Source: an uncultured Clostridia bacterium | GTDB taxonomy: Bacteria > Bacillota > Clostridia > Christensenellales > CALVMC01 | Direction of reading: 5' to 3' | NCBI GenBank assembly: GCA_944342015.1 | Contig: CALVMC010000001.1 | Coordinates: 1-64,000 of the forward strand | DNA length: 64,000 nucleotides | Shown: positions 61,919 through 64,000 of the stretch, one piece after another | Layout of the letters: each line of letters starts with the position of its first letter | Numbering within the stretch: the stretch's first letter is position 1 | The notes under the pieces: generated by a model | Databases searched by the model: none | Seen by the model: only the letters and a program-made list of their open reading frames with translations | Told to the model about the DNA's origin: nothing | Translations under genes and position numbers: made by a program

Positions 61919-63143
61919 AGTTTATAACATTCTCGAAAAAATTTATTTGAATAAAGCCTATTCTAATATAGAGCTTCAAAAAGAATGCGGAGAAGACAAA
62001 CAGGTTTTTAAAACCGTCAAAGGAATTCTGGAAAACGAATTCAGAATAAATCGTATTCTTTTTGAACTAATCGAAAAAAAACCTAAAAATAAAATACTTA
62101 TCATACTTAAAATAGCGGTCTATCTTTTATGCTTCAATGAAAATTCAAAAAACTATGCAGTGGTCAACGAAGCGGTAAATTTTGCAAAAAGCATCGGAAA
62201 AGGAGAAGTTTGCGGATTTATCAATGCTGTTTTAAAAAAAGCGTCCGAATTTAAACTTCCTCCCCAATTCAAAAGTCTTACCGAAGAAATTTCTTATAAA
62301 GGTAATATTCCCGAATATCTTGCGGAAATTTATTTAAATAATTACGGGAAAAGTAATACCGAATTATGTTTTGAGAACAAACCTAAAAAATACCATATCT
62401 TAGTAAACGGTATTAAGTGGAGCAAAGAAGAATTTGAGAATTTTTTAAAAATCAATAAAATAGATTTTACTTCAAGCTGTGCAGGCGGATACATAATAGA
62501 AAACAACGAAAAACTGTCTCAACTTTTCAATGAAGGAAAAATAACCTATATTTCTTTGTGTTCTGCTCTTATTGCAAACGAATGCGAAAAAGAAACCCTT
62601 GATTTATGTTCCGCTCCCGGCGGAAAAAGTATAGCCGCAACATTAAACGGTTGCAATGTAACGGTATGCGATATTCACAGTCACAGACTAAAACTCATAG
62701 ATTCATACTTCAAAAGAATGAGTCTTGAATACAAAGAAAAATTTCTTAACGACGCAACCGTCAGAAAAGACGAATTTGCGGAAAAATTCGATACCGTGCT
62801 TCTCGATGTTCCTTGTACCGGTTTCGGAGTATCGGACATAAGGCCCGATATTTTATTGAACAGAAAAAAAGAAGATATATATACACTGTCTAAGCTGCAA
62901 TCCGCTATTTTGAATACTTCTTGCGGATATGTGAAAAAAGGCGGAGCTTTAATATATTCTACTTGCACGGTTACCAAAGAAGAAAATTCTTTGCAAATTA
63001 AAAAATTTCTTGAAACTTATGATAATTTTGTTTTGGAAAGATGTAAAACCAAAGGCGATATCTTTGATTTCGGAGAACAGTATCTTCCGATAAGAGAGGG
63101 CTTCGGGGGATTTTTTTCTGCTAAACTCAGGAGAATAAAATAA
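61905..63143 (+). CDS. rsmB: 16S rRNA (cytosine967-C5)-methyltransferase
   Basis: Methylates C967 of 16S rRNA. The 412-residue protein has an N-terminal NusB-like helical domain (about 1-125; YAVVNEAVNFAKSIGKGE is its conserved block) and a C-terminal methyltransferase with SAM loop DLCSAPGGKS (near 231), the DVPCTGFGV motif (near 304) and the catalytic Cys of YSTCTVTKEEN (near 349). Somewhat short against E. coli RsmB (429) but complete. Overlaps fmt by 14 bases and rlmN by one. Confidence 0.92.
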   Translation: MKYVEVYNILEKIYLNKAYSNIELQKECGEDKQVFKTVKGILENEFRINRILFELIEKKPKNKILIILKIAVYLLCFNENSKNYAVVNEAVNFAKSIGKGEVCGFINAVLKKASEFKLPPQFKSLTEEISYKGNIPEYLAEIYLNNYGKSNTELCFENKPKKYHILVNGIKWSKEEFENFLKINKIDFTSSCAGGYIIENNEKLSQLFNEGKITYISLCSALIANECEKETLDLCSAPGGKSIAATLNGCNVTVCDIHSHRLKLIDSYFKRMSLEYKEKFLNDATVRKDEFAEKFDTVLLDVPCTGFGVSDIRPDILLNRKKEDIYTLSKLQSAILNTSCGYVKKGGALIYSTCTVTKEENSLQIKKFLETYDNFVLERCKTKGDIFDFGEQYLPIREGFGGFFSAKLRRIK

Positions 63144-64000
63144 TGGAGAATATAGACAAAAAATTTGCAGACGGCACAAATAAAGTTCTTCTGACCGATT
63201 TTGATTTTGAGGAAATCCGCAAATTAGTTACCGATTTGAAAGAACCCGGGTACAGAGCAGGGCAGCTTTTTCAATGGTTGATTTCGGGCGAAGATTTTTC
63301 GGGTATGACAAATCTTTCCAATTCTTTCAGACAGAAACTGTCGTCGTTTTCGAGAGCGGTAGGAATCGAAATAATAAAAAACCTTCCGTCCAAAGACGGC
63401 TCGCAAAAATTTCTTTATAAACTTTTCGACGGAAATATAATAGAAGGAGTTCTTATGAAGTATAAGTACGGAAATACTTTGTGCGTATCTACTCAGGTAG
63501 GATGCCGTATGGGTTGCGCTTTCTGTGCGTCGGGAATAGACGGACTTATAAGAAATCTTTCAGCGGGTGAAATTGCAGGGCAAGTCTATGCCGTGAATAA
63601 GTTTATGGGCGGAAACAGCCAAAAAAGGGAAATAACCAATATAGTGCTTATGGGAAGCGGCGAGCCCTTGGATAATTATGAAAATACCTTGAAGTTTTTA
63701 AAAATCATAACTTCAAAGGAAGGATTGAATATAAGTCAAAGAAACATATCTCTTTCGACTTGCGGACTTACAGACGGAATATATAAACTTGCCGACGAAA
63801 ATATGGCGGTTAATTTATGTCTTTCACTTCACGCCCCCTTTGACGGTATAAGGAATAAAATTATGCCGGTGTCCAAAAAATACGATTTGAAAAGTGTAAT
63901 AGATGCATGTAAATATTACTTTGAAAAAAGCGGAAGAAGGGTTATATTCGAGTACGCTCTTATAGATAATGTTAACGACAGCAAAGAGTGTGCCGTAAAA
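63143..64000 (+). CDS. rlmN: 23S rRNA/tRNA adenine-C2 methyltransferase, cut by window end
   Basis: The first 286 codons of a radical SAM methyltransferase that modifies A2503 of 23S rRNA and A37 of some tRNAs. The radical SAM motif CRMGCAFC (Cys121, 125, 128) is followed by ITNIVLMGSGEPLDNYEN (about 167-184), LSTCGLTDG and NLCLSLHAPFDGIRNKIMP. The catalytic C-terminal Cys lies outside the window. MGSGEPL instead of the usual MGMGEPL is a small change. The frame is open to base 64000. AGGAGA precedes the start. Last visible gene of the run that usually continues with a protein phosphatase and kinase. Confidence 0.94.
   Translation, partial: MENIDKKFADGTNKVLLTDFDFEEIRKLVTDLKEPGYRAGQLFQWLISGEDFSGMTNLSNSFRQKLSSFSRAVGIEIIKNLPSKDGSQKFLYKLFDGNIIEGVLMKYKYGNTLCVSTQVGCRMGCAFCASGIDGLIRNLSAGEIAGQVYAVNKFMGGNSQKREITNIVLMGSGEPLDNYENTLKFLKIITSKEGLNISQRNISLSTCGLTDGIYKLADENMAVNLCLSLHAPFDGIRNKIMPVSKKYDLKSVIDACKYYFEKSGRRVIFEYALIDNVNDSKECAVK

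Noticed and set aside
1..64000. CRISPR arrays, tRNA or rRNA genes, prophage or integrase genes
   Set aside because: The intergenic gaps were read on both strands by eye; no regularly spaced repeats, cloverleaf-forming segments or mobile-element genes were seen. A tRNA scan could still find something overlooked.

Overview
The window is an AT-rich bacterial chromosome segment (GC by eye in the mid to upper 30s percent, not computed). Almost every gene lies on the plus strand, with strong GGAGG-type ribosome binding sites, sigma-A type promoters (TTGACA or TTGCTT, 17 bp, TATAAT) and intrinsic terminators. A Spo0A C-terminal domain protein, a Bacillus-type TRAP (MtrB), a PurF with propeptide and Fe-S cysteines, paired ATP- and PPi-phosphofructokinases, BspA/GLUG-type lipoproteins and bidirectional rpsU termination all point to Firmicutes. 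Most likely it is an uncultivated gut-type member of class Clostridia; the order cannot be fixed from the sequence. No rRNA, tRNA, CRISPR array, phage or intact insertion sequence was seen.

Layout. 1-1.8 kb: the 5' end of an unknown minus-strand gene, a 650 bp gene-poor stretch with an orphan terminator, a stand-alone Spo0A DNA-binding domain and a small unknown ORF. 2-5.9 kb: a giant leucine-rich-repeat surface lipoprotein. 6.1-14.5 kb: central metabolism and membrane genes (citrate synthase, MscS channel with a long charged tail, a polar amino acid ABC importer whose ATPase has an unusual insertion, fumarase, malic enzyme). 14.7-21.4 kb: purC-purF-purA-purB, then glmS. 21.7-23.4 kb: an HD phosphohydrolase fused to a RyR domain. 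23.5-29.8 kb: a six-gene polyamine operon holding both the SpeD/SpeE aminopropyl route and the carboxyspermidine route. 29.8-38.2 kb: all shikimate steps from DAHP to chorismate and on to Phe and Tyr. 38.3-41 kb and 47.2-50 kb: two paralogous lipoproteins. 41.2-47.1 kb: mtrB, pfkA, pfp, prmA, rsmE, mtaB and a HIT protein. 50-64 kb: rpsU (minus), a small unknown gene, pcrA-ligA, an AIR-synthase-like gene, and the housekeeping run yicC-rpoZ-coaBC-priA-def-fmt-rsmB-rlmN (the last cut by the window end).

How the genes work together. speD to aroK are packed with overlaps or 1-6 nt gaps and could be one transcript. Inside the end of aroK a near-consensus promoter drives a short RNA that encodes a 23-residue, Phe/Tyr-rich leader peptide, followed by mutually exclusive antiterminator and terminator hairpins, immediately before aroQ-aroF-aroB-aroA-aroC-pheA-tyrA. 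This looks like a complete ribosome-mediated attenuator for Phe/Tyr synthesis, unexpected in a Firmicute, where T-boxes usually do this job. The same window carries TRAP, the tryptophan-sensing RNA-binding regulator, so two RNA-level aromatic amino acid control systems may coexist. The attenuator is the most interesting object in the window. The HD-RyR protein, the stand-alone Spo0A domain, the insertion-bearing ABC ATPase and the hybrid polyamine cluster are the next best.
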